Shown here piece after piece: positions 8,622 through 18,036 of a DNA stretch of 64,000 nt. Source of the DNA: Candidatus Poribacteria bacterium (GTDB taxonomy: Bacteria; Poribacteria; WGA-4E; WGA-3G); NCBI GenBank assembly GCA_026710795.1, contig JAPOQK010000012.1, positions 33,823 to 97,822 of the forward strand, written 5' to 3'. The position numbers and the translations under genes were made by a program. How positions within the stretch are numbered: the first letter of the stretch is position 1; each line of letters begins with the position of its first letter. The notes beneath the pieces were generated by a model. The model saw nothing but the letters and a program-made list of their open reading frames with translations, was not told the DNA's origin and ran no database searches.

Positions 8622-9992
8622 ATGATACTAAAAAAGATTGAATCTTGTAGTGCGCATTCTGGTGTAATCGGACTTGGGTATGTTGGCTTACCTCTAATGG
8701 TAGCCATAGCGAATGCTGGATTTAGAGTCACAGGGATTGATATTTGCCAACATAAATTAGAAAGGTTGAAGAACGGAATCTCAGATGTTCCCGATGTGCC
8801 AAATTCTGTTCTTGAATCATTTATCAAGTCAGGACAAATCCAAGTAACAGATGATTTTAGTGTTATAAGTGAACTGGATACAGTCAACATTTGCGTGCCA
8901 ACACCATTGAGTGAAAATAACACTCCGGACATACAATATATCTCTGCAGCAGTCGAGCAAATAGCAGAACATTTGCGTGAAGAACAACTTATAATTCTCG
9001 AAAGTACTACCTATCCCGGTACGACCGAAGAAGTTGTCCTACCAATGCTGCAACCAACTGTCAAAAATACCACACAATCGTCCGACACTCAACACAGCCC
9101 TGACAGGAACTCTTCAGACACAAAGGGGACATTACAGGTTGGAAAGGACTTTTATCTTGCTTATTCACCTGAACGTATTGAGCCGGGGAATAGTACTTTT
9201 TATATGACTAACACACCAAAGGTTATCGGTGGTGTTACACCCAAATGCACACAAATTGCAAAGGCGTTTTACGAACAATATATAAACAAAACTCATACTG
9301 TTTCATCACCGCGCATTGCTGAAATGGTCAAGCTATTAGAGAATACATTTCGTAGCGTCAATATAGGTCTGATTAACGAAGTGGCATTGATTTGTGATCG
9401 AATGGGTATGGACGTATGGGAAATAATAGATGCTGCTGCAACCAAACCTTTTGGTTTTATGCCATTCTATCCAGGTCCTGGACCGGGTGGACATTGTATA
9501 CCAATAGATCCGCACTATCTGTCTTGGAAAGCACGCACTTACCAATATCATGCAAGATTTATTGAACTGGCAAGTGAAATAAATCGTAGTATGCCCAAAT
9601 ATGTATTTGACAAAGTAATTCACGCGTTAAACCGACAACGTAAATCTCTTAATGGTTCAAGAATTCTGGTTATCGGAGTGGCATACAAGAAAGACATTGG
9701 AGATACAAGGGAATCACCTGCATTTGAAGTTATGAGATTAATGCTTGACAACGGTGCAAAAATTTTATATCATGACCCACACGTTTCAAATATTATCCTT
9801 AGGGGAGAGGATACCTATCATTCAGAAACGCTTACAACATCTATAATTGAAAGTGTAGATTGTGTTGTAATCCTTACTGACCACAGTTCTATAGATTATG
9901 AATTTGTTGTTAGATATGCTGGTACGGTAGTTGATACACGCAATGCAACACGCTCCATCCAAAATAGTTCAAGTAAGATAATCAAACTTTAA
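8622..9992 (+). CDS. Nucleotide-sugar dehydrogenase (UDP-GlcNAc/UDP-Gal-type 6-dehydrogenase)
   Basis: NAD-dependent four-electron oxidation of a UDP-sugar to the uronate used in surface polysaccharide. The Rossmann motif VIGLGYVGLPL is at residues 15-25, the substrate motif YSPERIEPGN lies mid-protein, and the catalytic Cys is in GGHCIPIDP near residue 292; the middle domain KLLENTFRSVNIGLINE is typical of the WbpA/WecC group. A polar low-complexity insert of about 25 residues (SSDTQHSPDRNSSD) precedes YSPERI. The ATG follows the gmhB stop by four bases, so the three sugar genes 6885-9992 probably form a unit. Substrate within the family cannot be fixed from sequence. Confidence 0.85.
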   Translation: MILKKIESCSAHSGVIGLGYVGLPLMVAIANAGFRVTGIDICQHKLERLKNGISDVPDVPNSVLESFIKSGQIQVTDDFSVISELDTVNICVPTPLSENNTPDIQYISAAVEQIAEHLREEQLIILESTTYPGTTEEVVLPMLQPTVKNTTQSSDTQHSPDRNSSDTKGTLQVGKDFYLAYSPERIEPGNSTFYMTNTPKVIGGVTPKCTQIAKAFYEQYINKTHTVSSPRIAEMVKLLENTFRSVNIGLINEVALICDRMGMDVWEIIDAAATKPFGFMPFYPGPGPGGHCIPIDPHYLSWKARTYQYHARFIELASEINRSMPKYVFDKVIHALNRQRKSLNGSRILVIGVAYKKDIGDTRESPAFEVMRLMLDNGAKILYHDPHVSNIILRGEDTYHSETLTTSIIESVDCVVILTDHSSIDYEFVVRYAGTVVDTRNATRSIQNSSSKIIKL

Positions 9993-10157
9993 CACTGATA
10001 TTGTATTCAATGAATACATAATTATGAGGTATCACAACAATTACTCTTAGTAAGATAAGATTGTTATATAAGTTTCTTTCTGTTAAAATGTTTATGCATA
10101 GGTGTAATATATGACAGAATTTTTTTCTATAAAAAAGATAATATTCGGAGGAATCTC

Positions 10158-11705
10158 ATGACAAAAACTAATATAAAATTGAATATACAGCAGGATCAAC
10201 TGATGTCGTTTCTTGCTAATTTTTTAAATGAGAGAGAGATTTCCCAACTACTGATGCAATCAGATCAAACCACTGCCTCGGACAATTTTCAATCATTTTC
10301 CAAACAAGAACTGTTAAACAGGTTCGTCACTGTATTCTTCAAACAATCCCAAATTGACGATCTCGTAGTCGAACATTTGTCACAGAAAGCGGTGGATGCG
10401 ATTTCCCGCGTGGGATTTATGGAAGTTGATGAAATACATACATTCTTTAACACTCCTGAGCCACTACTTGAATCAGGTGAGTTTGGGGAAGTGGTCTGGG
10501 CACTCCTGATGGACTCTCGAGATGATGTTAATTCACATGGATATAGTTTAATATCACAAGCTTATGAACAACGCCAAGCATTTCATGAAGATTATGAAAA
10601 ACAGAATAACGTAACTTTACCAAATCCGCCACAAATTTCCAACACAGATGAATTGGAAGATAGTCGCTACAATGTAGAGGATCAGCAAGGTGAACTTTTT
10701 CGACTTGAACAGGCATTATCAAATCTACGAGAACAATACTCAACGTTAGGTAAAAAGAATAAGAGACTGGAACTTCACTGTCAATATCTATTAGAAGAAA
10801 ATGAAGCACTAAAAAGGAAAGTAAATACTTTTATCGAAAAAGAGAAGGAGTTGGTATTTCTTCAACAAGAAAACAGGGTGCTACAGGAAAATGCATCACA
10901 GTACACTGAAGCAAATGACAGGTTGTTAAAATTGGATGATGAACACAAACAACTCATTGCAAAGTACGATGAAATCTCTACACAACTAAATGAACTTGGT
11001 CAAATTAAAGCCTCAAAAGAATCTTTCATGGTTGAACTAAAGTTGGTTGAAGAGGCAGTATACAAAGAAAAACAATTATTAGATCAACTAAAAGCCGATT
11101 TACAGGGACATTTTGATATGTTTGAGAAATCACAGGAAATGTCCCAAAACGCGCTTAACCAAATACGACAGACTGTTAATCATATAGATGGTCCTGAGAT
11201 GGAAATTATACAAGATAGTGATATTGAACTGTCCCAACCTCGGGTTGGGGTTTTCGTTGATGTCCAAAATATGTTTTATGCTGCAAAAGATCGGTTTGAA
11301 CGTCGAGTCGATTACATCAAACTTCTTGACTTGATTGTAGGTCCTCGTCAATTGATGAAAGCTTATGCCTATATTGTACAGATACCGGAAATAAAACAAG
11401 GGAATTTTATATCATTATTAGAACATAACGGTTATACAATTCGAAGTAAGGACTTGCGTTTACGTGGGGATGGTTCCGCAAAAGGAGATTGGGACGTTGG
11501 CATCGCTGTTGACGTGGTATCTATGCTGACTACTTTGGATGTGGTAATCTTAGCAAGTGGAGACGGAGACTTTTGTCCGCTTGCTGAACTTATCAAACAA
11601 CAGGGCAAACGGATAGAGGTAGTAGCATTTGAGCATAACACATCTATGGATTTACAGGCAATGGCTGACCAATTTTTCCCGATAGGTGAAGAGTTGTTAA
11701 TGTAA
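10158..11705 (+). CDS. NYN-domain (LabA/DUF88-type) putative RNase with helical and coiled-coil N-terminus
   Basis: The C-terminal 160 or so residues form a NYN (PIN-like) domain: VGVFVDVQNMFY near 361-372 with the first acidic residue, DWDVGIAVDVV, and ASGDGDFCPLAELI with further metal-binding Asp residues. NYN domains are metal-dependent RNases or nucleic-acid binders. The N-terminal 150 residues are helical with no family I recognise, and residues 170-340 form a long coiled coil rich in Glu, Gln and Lys. LabA-like proteins are normally about 180-260 residues, so this 515-residue form is unusual. The start is well supported by CGGAGGAATCTC before the ATG. It stands alone between a sugar operon and a secreted protein. 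Confidence 0.75.
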   Translation: MTKTNIKLNIQQDQLMSFLANFLNEREISQLLMQSDQTTASDNFQSFSKQELLNRFVTVFFKQSQIDDLVVEHLSQKAVDAISRVGFMEVDEIHTFFNTPEPLLESGEFGEVVWALLMDSRDDVNSHGYSLISQAYEQRQAFHEDYEKQNNVTLPNPPQISNTDELEDSRYNVEDQQGELFRLEQALSNLREQYSTLGKKNKRLELHCQYLLEENEALKRKVNTFIEKEKELVFLQQENRVLQENASQYTEANDRLLKLDDEHKQLIAKYDEISTQLNELGQIKASKESFMVELKLVEEAVYKEKQLLDQLKADLQGHFDMFEKSQEMSQNALNQIRQTVNHIDGPEMEIIQDSDIELSQPRVGVFVDVQNMFYAAKDRFERRVDYIKLLDLIVGPRQLMKAYAYIVQIPEIKQGNFISLLEHNGYTIRSKDLRLRGDGSAKGDWDVGIAVDVVSMLTTLDVVILASGDGDFCPLAELIKQQGKRIEVVAFEHNTSMDLQAMADQFFPIGEELLM

Positions 11706-11832
11706 AAACAGCAGTATTTTGTAATCATACACTGATTTTGCCCCATAAACCCATCAGTTTATCTGTCCTCCCTACGTTCTCTAACCCACACATATAGACC
11801 CCTGACATATATACACACTTACTCTTATATTA

Positions 11833-13215
11833 ATGAAGTTTATCATAAATACATCTCAATTTATATATAGATTAATAGTTTGTTTCATAGAAAAAGCACC
11901 ACAATTATGTGTTAATAGTTACCTGTGTAACATCCTATTCTTTTCCATATTCTTTTTTATGTATGGACAATCCAGTATCAATCCAGAATGGATTCCTGCT
12001 AACAACCTGCCAGTATGTACTGCTGAAAATGCCCAATATTTTCCTATATTAACAACTGATGGGAATGATGGAGTCATAGTTACATGGCGTGATGGAAGAA
12101 ATGGAAATTACGATATCTATGGTCAACGAGTTGACAAAAATGGGAATATGGTTTGGACACCTGATGGAATTCCTATATGTGATCAGGATGCAGCTCAAGG
12201 GGCACCCGAAATCGTTACCGATATGAAAGGCGGTGCAATAATCATTTGGGGTGATATGCGAAATGGTTCTCAAGATAGTTTCGCTCAGCGAGTTGATGCA
12301 AACGGTGAAAAGTTGTGGGTTCCCGATGGTGTTTCAGTATGTACAGAACCAACTTTACAAGACGATTTCACAGCCATCTCAGATGGAAACGGAGGCGTAA
12401 TTGTTGTTTGGGAGGATTGGCGTTCGGGCAATCAAGACATCTACATTCAAAAGATTTCATCGGACGGGAATGCGGTATGGGACCATAATGGTACTGCTGT
12501 GTTTCGTGGTGAAGGGGATCAATATGACCCAGTATTAATCAGCGATGGTAAGGGAGGTGCAATCATAGTGTGGTGGGATATCAGTACACCCGATTGGAAC
12601 ATCTTTGCCCAACACATAGATAGCAATGGAGGAGCGTTCTGTGTTTGGGCAGATTACAGAAACGATCCTAACTTTTTCACGTCCGCACAACTCTATGCAC
12701 AACACATCGCTGCAGATGGAACACACCTATGGGAAAAAGATGGTATACAAATTTGTGAGTTACCGGTCAATCAACAACAACATAAAACTGTTATTGATGA
12801 CAAAGGTGGTTTCATCGTTGTGTGGTGGGACGACCGTGATGTCTTTGCTGATATTTACGCGCAACGCGTCAATGTAGAAGGTAAACGATTGTGGGATAAA
12901 GAGGGTGTACCAGTTTGTACAGAGGGTGGAGTTCAACAGAATCCAATGCTTGTTTCAGATGGTGCAGGTGGTGCGATAGCGTACTGGCTTGATTATCGTG
13001 AGGATTTTGGTAACATCACAGAGGATGCAATATATGCGCAAAGGATTGATGAAAACGGGACCCCGCTATGGCAAAAGAACGGTGTTCCTGTTTGTGATGC
13101 GGAAAAAGAACAGATTTCACCTAACGCAGTTTCTACAAGTATAGGAAGTGTAATTGTTGTATGGAGTGATGCCCGCGGAAAAGATCACGATATTTATATT
13201 AACCGTGTGCAGTAG
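11833..13215 (+). CDS. Secreted repeat protein, probable beta-propeller, unknown function
   Basis: I do not recognise a named family. A hydrophobic export signal (NILFFSIFFFMYGQSS) is followed by eight units of about 50 residues with the pattern G-G-x-I-V-V-W-x-D-x-R, D-I-Y-x-Q-R-V-D, N-G-x-x-L-W and G-V-P-V-C. Such repeats usually build a beta-propeller. Unit five is truncated: after HIDSNG it goes directly to GAFCVWADYR, missing about 25 residues, which suggests contraction by recombination between repeats. The annotated ATG has no ribosome site and leaves 32 residues before the signal; a GTG at about 11907 would give a more normal signal peptide. The gene converges on the phosphodiesterase gene. 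Confidence 0.7.
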   Translation: MKFIINTSQFIYRLIVCFIEKAPQLCVNSYLCNILFFSIFFFMYGQSSINPEWIPANNLPVCTAENAQYFPILTTDGNDGVIVTWRDGRNGNYDIYGQRVDKNGNMVWTPDGIPICDQDAAQGAPEIVTDMKGGAIIIWGDMRNGSQDSFAQRVDANGEKLWVPDGVSVCTEPTLQDDFTAISDGNGGVIVVWEDWRSGNQDIYIQKISSDGNAVWDHNGTAVFRGEGDQYDPVLISDGKGGAIIVWWDISTPDWNIFAQHIDSNGGAFCVWADYRNDPNFFTSAQLYAQHIAADGTHLWEKDGIQICELPVNQQQHKTVIDDKGGFIVVWWDDRDVFADIYAQRVNVEGKRLWDKEGVPVCTEGGVQQNPMLVSDGAGGAIAYWLDYREDFGNITEDAIYAQRIDENGTPLWQKNGVPVCDAEKEQISPNAVSTSIGSVIVVWSDARGKDHDIYINRVQ

Positions 13216-13242
13216 ACATTATATCCCGACTAAACAGGTAAA

Positions 13243-15174
13243 TTACTCCATATCAGCAAGCTGCGTTAAATGCCAATCTGGATCCATTAACGCTTCGTAA
13301 ACTACACCACCTTCAACATTCTTAGGCATCGGAAGTCCTAACAGATAGCAGAGTGTAGGGGCGACATCTACCACGCGAACCTGTCGTTCCAATGCAACCC
13401 CGTTCCGCACGCCTGCCCCAGAGAGAATGAAAGTGGAATGTTGACCACCAATGCCAAAACTAACCGATGGTAACTGCTTTCCATGTGCTCCATCAAACTC
13501 TGGACGTAGTGCGTAGACAACATCACCTACAAGCTCACCATGTAAGTTCAACATCTCTGCGTCGGCTTTTGTCACTGCTAATGAAAACGGGTGCCTTCCT
13601 GTTTCTTCATCACGATATGCATGTAGTGCAGCAATAATCTCCAGTTGTGTTGCTTCATAATCCTCAGCTGCTACTATTCCATTCGGTTCGCGTCCCTCAA
13701 GATTGATGAATATATGTACTAATCCGACATTGAGAGCACGTGTTTTCGTCCAGTCTATTTTGTTATTCTGCTGTCTCACAATAAATCCTGTTTCTTCCAA
13801 GACCTTTTCAATATCAACGGCACGGAACTGATTCGGTGTGCCTCCGTGGTCAGCACAGATAAGCACGACAGTCTCATCATCTGCCAATTCAGCGATTTGT
13901 CCAATCATATTGTCTACTGATTCATAAGTGCGACGTAAACCTTCTCGACACCGCTGGATTGTTTCAGGTGCAGCACCACTTATTTCATCTGCTTGGCTAA
14001 GAAAGAAATGACTTGCGTAATCCGGAGCATGTGTCTCTACCATCAGGACATCCCAATCGTTTTCCGAAGCAAGATATGTAGCGACATCTGCCAAACGTTG
14101 GTGATGATATTCTAACAATTCAAAATATGTGTCATCATCTACCTGTCCGAGTGCGTCTCTTGCGGGATTCTGTAGGAATGAACCCACATTCTGGTCAATA
14201 GCGGTAGCAATTTCCGCAGGTACAGTGTATTCTGAACGGGGCCAAATCTGTGGAACAAATAGCTCAAAAGCATCTGCATTAGATGTTAACGTGACCAGCT
14301 TCATACGAACATATCCTTCAACATCACTACTATCTATATTAAACGTATCCAACCACCAATCACTCCAATCCCCTACACCCAGATCCGCAACCACATCATC
14401 CACAGAACGGCTACGACATATTTTTATTCTATCATATCCATTATTGGCAGTAGCATATATTAGCCCGTAAAATGGTTTTGGAACACCAATTTTACCACGG
14501 TTCATGTTTTCTCTACCACGAGCCAAAGGTTGAATCGTGAGTTTTACTTCTTGCAACTGCTGTCTAGATTCTGGTAAAGTGCCTTCCCACTGACTGATTT
14601 CAATTGGTTTTATATCGACCGAATCTATATGTTTTATCTTTTGCAATGCGCTTGGGTCCAGCGATTCTGGGTCTCGCTGTCCACCGATAGGACGTGGTGC
14701 CCATTTACCAGAGACGAAAAGATGATACCCTGCAATTTGGTGATGGTTGGAAACGCCTGGACCAGTTCCTTCCACCTGAATTCCTGTTTTTACGGTAGGG
14801 GGCCAAGACATTTCCCATTTCACCAGAATCGGTTTACCACCTACTCGTTCTACAAGATTCCACAGATATTCCGACTGACACAATCCAGTATTTATCCCCC
14901 ATACTGTTTTATCAAGTTCTTCACCAACAGCACGTATGTTAAAATCCATAACTTTATGGTTTCCAGGCCAAGAACCTGTTGAGAGTGCTGTCCATCCAGG
15001 TGGCGTTAATGTTGGAAATACACCTATCATTGGACGATACACTCCAGCGTTGCGAAGTTTCGCCATATTTGGAGTGTGTCCCCATTCAATCATGTTATTC
15101 ACGAGTTCCATGCTTGCGCCATCCATTCCAATAATAATAGCGCGTTTGGCAGGGGAATGTTGTGTCCGCTTCAC
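13243..15174 (-). CDS. Alkaline-phosphatase-superfamily hydrolase (type I phosphodiesterase/nucleotide pyrophosphatase)
   Basis: Predicted zinc-dependent hydrolase of phosphodiesters or related esters. The first metal Asp is in IIIGMDGAS, the Thr nucleophile lies in FPTLTPPGWTALSTG, and further metal ligands are in HAPDYASHFF and ICADHGGTP. It has 643 residues, typical for the AP3770-like group. There is no signal peptide, so it is probably cytoplasmic. The start is GTG, supported by AGGAG that is embedded in the last codons of the polX gene (AAGGAGATATAAG then GTG); the two genes are one base apart and clearly co-translated. The substrate is unknown. Confidence 0.8.
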   Translation of the reverse strand: MKRTQHSPAKRAIIIGMDGASMELVNNMIEWGHTPNMAKLRNAGVYRPMIGVFPTLTPPGWTALSTGSWPGNHKVMDFNIRAVGEELDKTVWGINTGLCQSEYLWNLVERVGGKPILVKWEMSWPPTVKTGIQVEGTGPGVSNHHQIAGYHLFVSGKWAPRPIGGQRDPESLDPSALQKIKHIDSVDIKPIEISQWEGTLPESRQQLQEVKLTIQPLARGRENMNRGKIGVPKPFYGLIYATANNGYDRIKICRSRSVDDVVADLGVGDWSDWWLDTFNIDSSDVEGYVRMKLVTLTSNADAFELFVPQIWPRSEYTVPAEIATAIDQNVGSFLQNPARDALGQVDDDTYFELLEYHHQRLADVATYLASENDWDVLMVETHAPDYASHFFLSQADEISGAAPETIQRCREGLRRTYESVDNMIGQIAELADDETVVLICADHGGTPNQFRAVDIEKVLEETGFIVRQQNNKIDWTKTRALNVGLVHIFINLEGREPNGIVAAEDYEATQLEIIAALHAYRDEETGRHPFSLAVTKADAEMLNLHGELVGDVVYALRPEFDGAHGKQLPSVSFGIGGQHSTFILSGAGVRNGVALERQVRVVDVAPTLCYLLGLPMPKNVEGGVVYEALMDPDWHLTQLADME

Positions 15175-15175
15175 C

Positions 15176-16936
15176 TTATATCTCCTTTTTTAATGTCTTA
15201 CGTAATTTTTCTAATGGGTAGGTATTGATGACATCTTCTTTCGTCAAACCACTACGGCGCGCAACATTTACTCCATACTTGAAACGTTCTGTATCCGGTA
15301 CAGAGTGAGCATCTGTGTTTACTGAGATTAACACCCCAGCTGCCTTTGCCATACGGATATATTCTGGTCCCAAATCCAACCGACTGGGAGAACCGTTTAT
15401 CTCCAAAATTGTCCCGTTTTCTGCCGCTGCAGCAATTATTTCTTCAATGTTAATCGGATACATAGGTCGCCTGCCGAGTAACCTTCCTGTTGGGTGACCA
15501 ATAATCATTACATACGGATTTTCAATTGCCCGAATCACCCGTTTTGTCATATCAGCTTCAGATAACGTAAATTGGCTATGTACACTTGCAACAACGATGT
15601 CAAGTTGCGCGAGTATTTCGTCTGGGAAATCAAGCTTGCCATCTCTTCGAATATCCACTTCAGACCCTGCTAAAATTGTAATGCCTTCGGTTGCTGCATC
15701 CACCTCACGTACCTGTTTTATCTGTGCTAACAACCGTTTTTGATCCAATCCATTGGCAACCGCTGAGGAAACTGAATGATCTGTAATAGCATAATATTCA
15801 AGTTCACGTTTTTTGGCTGCCTCTACCATCTCACTGAGTGTATGTGTCCCATCACTCCAATCAGTGTGTGTATGTAGATCCCCTCTCATATCGCTGTATT
15901 CTATTAGCTTAGGTAACTTATCGTCCAAGGATAACGCAACGGTATCAGGGTATTGTCGTAGTTCCGGTTCAATATATGACATGCCGAACATCTCATAAAT
16001 ATCTCTCTCAGATTTGTTCTGTGTTTCTTCCCAATATTCTGTTTTATCATCTTGCATTTCGAGAGAAATATGTGTGTTTGCTGAGAAAGCACTGAGATGG
16101 TCCTTCGTCGGCGTTGTTAAAAACAAAACTGCCTCGAATTCAGCAGGTGAACATAGATAGATTATCACTGCCAAACCATTGTCAACACTTAGATGTATTT
16201 TGGTCAATGGTTGTAACAATGGCATAGTAGAAATGTCTTGTGAGTCTATAATTTGGGTTGTAAGTGGTTCGTTATGTGTTGTGATCGTCTCAATGAGGTT
16301 ATCATGAGCCGTTTTCGTCCCATCAGCACATTCTACAATAATTTCTATACTACGACAAATCTCTTCTCGCCTACGTATATCCCCTGTAACTTCATGCCGG
16401 GTTACTGCGGAACAATTACTGATTATATTAGATAGGTGGTTACTAAGGTCTAAACTTCGTGCCAGAATACGTGCCCCACGGTATGTCATTAAGAATTCCA
16501 GACTTTTGGTTATGGAGGAAAGGGTCTTTTTCCCAAAGCCTTTTATACCTTCAAGGCTTCCATCTTCAAGTGCCTCAGATAGATGTGTCAGATTTTTAAT
16601 ATTGTGATCATTATATAGTCGACTTGCTGTTTTTTCACCAATCCCACTGATTTTCAGTAGGTCAAGTGCTTCTATCCCTATTTCTGCTAAAAGTTTTTCA
16701 TAGGCTTGACAGGTACCTGTATCAAGTATTTCTCGTGTCTTTTCCTCAATTGTTTTTCCAATTCCTTCAAGATCTTGAAATTTACCTTCCTTAATTAATT
16801 CACTAACATCAACAGACAAGTCCTCAATTATGTCTGCAGCTTTGTCGTAAGATCTTGTACGGAAATGAGAATCTCCGCGGATTTTCATCAGATTTCCTAT
16901 GTTTCTGAAAATGACACTAATTTCTATATTTCTCAT
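15176..16936 (-). CDS. PolX-family protein: degenerate X-family polymerase domain plus intact PHP domain
   Basis: Aligns end to end with Bacillus PolX (586 versus 570 residues). Helix-hairpin-helix motifs (LLKISGIGEKTASRL, LEGIKGFGKKTL) and the C-terminal PHP domain are well kept, with metal ligands in GDLHTHTDWSDG, AITDHS, GSEVDI, VASVHSQF, IGHPTGRL and NTDAHS. The polymerase site is not: the normal G-S-x-R-R-x-x-E-x-x-x-D-[LI]-D reads GDIRRREEICRSIE, so both catalytic Asp are Ser and Glu, and the third, in the strand reading AVIIYL, is Ile. DNA synthesis is therefore unlikely, while the PHP 3'-5' exonuclease/AP-endonuclease activity known for bacterial PolX may remain. Transcribed with the downstream phosphodiesterase gene. 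Confidence 0.88.
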   Translation of the reverse strand: MRNIEISVIFRNIGNLMKIRGDSHFRTRSYDKAADIIEDLSVDVSELIKEGKFQDLEGIGKTIEEKTREILDTGTCQAYEKLLAEIGIEALDLLKISGIGEKTASRLYNDHNIKNLTHLSEALEDGSLEGIKGFGKKTLSSITKSLEFLMTYRGARILARSLDLSNHLSNIISNCSAVTRHEVTGDIRRREEICRSIEIIVECADGTKTAHDNLIETITTHNEPLTTQIIDSQDISTMPLLQPLTKIHLSVDNGLAVIIYLCSPAEFEAVLFLTTPTKDHLSAFSANTHISLEMQDDKTEYWEETQNKSERDIYEMFGMSYIEPELRQYPDTVALSLDDKLPKLIEYSDMRGDLHTHTDWSDGTHTLSEMVEAAKKRELEYYAITDHSVSSAVANGLDQKRLLAQIKQVREVDAATEGITILAGSEVDIRRDGKLDFPDEILAQLDIVVASVHSQFTLSEADMTKRVIRAIENPYVMIIGHPTGRLLGRRPMYPINIEEIIAAAAENGTILEINGSPSRLDLGPEYIRMAKAAGVLISVNTDAHSVPDTERFKYGVNVARRSGLTKEDVINTYPLEKLRKTLKKEI

Positions 16937-16972
16937 GAGATATAATTACCATTGTAGATGTATAGTAGGTAT

Positions 16973-17021
16973 AAAAAAATCGGTTATCATTAGAATAGAA
17001 TCGTTTCAACTTGATAACCGA
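16973..17021 (-). terminator. Rho-independent terminator after ftsX
   Basis: On the minus strand TCGGTTATC (17021-17013) pairs with GATAACCGA (16988-16980), and the stem is followed directly by seven U residues. It sits between the ftsX stop and the polX start. Confidence 0.75.
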
Positions 17022-17083
17022 AATCCTATATAAACAGATAATGTATTTTGTACACATTTTCCACGGTTAGGAAATACCACATA

Positions 17084-17959
17084 CTATATTGATACCATTT
17101 TCTTGTGGGTTTTAGCATACCTTTTATATGCTGATACACCCGATACCATACCTATAATAATACTCGCAGAAACAACAGCGATGAGTTGATACCACGGAAG
17201 GAACTCAAGAACTCCCAGTTGGAAAGTAAACAGACAGTAGAGTATGTAGAAACAGCCTAACCCGAATAATGTTCCGAAGAATCCCAGAAATATGCCTTGT
17301 ATGATAAAGGGAGTACGGAGATATCCTCGCGTAGCACCAATATTATTTAGTAGTTGTATTTCTTTATGTCGGGTTCTACCAGTTTTCAAGACTGATGCAC
17401 GGATAAGTAACAATGAAATCAATACCGTAATTACGATACTTGCAACAGTCATACGGTACGTCTGATGATATATGTCTGTGAGAATACCATGTCCTGTCAA
17501 GACAACATCATCTATCATTTCATCGGATTCAATATCATAGGCGATTTCTTCAAGTGTTTTTCTTGATAAATTTGATGTCTTAAAATAAATCTCTAAGGAA
17601 GCGGGAAAAGGATTGCTACCGGAATATCCATTCTTAATTAAAGCTCCAAGTGCTCCAAACTGTTTTTCAGCACGGTTTAGGTGTTCATCCTTAGAAATGT
17701 ATTCAATATAATAGATATTATCATTCTTCCTGATTTGATCTGCAAAAACCTTAGCATCTTCTTCAGCAACTGAATCGTTTGCATAAGCAATGAGCGGCGC
17801 AACAGTTTTTCTAAGTGATAATTCTTCATAGAGAGAATTGTGATTAAATAGAAATGTATTTAGGATTAATGTGAACAAAGCAAGCGCGATGATGCTAAAG
17901 AGATTATGTAATCCGGTTTGTGATATTTGAACAAAGGCATTTTGTATATAATATCGCAT
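17084..17959 (-). CDS. ftsX: FtsX-like cell division permease
   Basis: Inner-membrane partner of FtsE that couples the division machinery to peptidoglycan hydrolases. 291 residues with the FtsX layout: short cytoplasmic start, helix near 20-38, an extracytoplasmic domain of about 130 residues containing the FPASLEIYF segment, and three further helices at 170-190, 215-240 and 255-280. The motif HKEIQLLNNIGATRGYLRTPF between helices two and three matches the FtsX consensus. It lies 77 bases after ftsE on the same strand and is followed by a clear terminator. The partner FtsE has altered catalytic residues (see that entry), so the pair may act as a scaffold rather than an ATP-driven machine. Confidence 0.88.
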   Translation of the reverse strand: MRYYIQNAFVQISQTGLHNLFSIIALALFTLILNTFLFNHNSLYEELSLRKTVAPLIAYANDSVAEEDAKVFADQIRKNDNIYYIEYISKDEHLNRAEKQFGALGALIKNGYSGSNPFPASLEIYFKTSNLSRKTLEEIAYDIESDEMIDDVVLTGHGILTDIYHQTYRMTVASIVITVLISLLLIRASVLKTGRTRHKEIQLLNNIGATRGYLRTPFIIQGIFLGFFGTLFGLGCFYILYCLFTFQLGVLEFLPWYQLIAVVSASIIIGMVSGVSAYKRYAKTHKKMVSI

Positions 17960-18036
17960 TGTATTTTATGTTATTCTATACAATTCACTATCTGATGAAA
18001 TAACCGATTGAAATAAAAAATTACTACGAAATTCGG

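Noticed and set aside
10002..10018. TGTATTCA-A-TGAATACA palindrome after the UDP-sugar dehydrogenase gene
   Set aside because: AT-rich short palindrome without further copies; too weak to call an operator.
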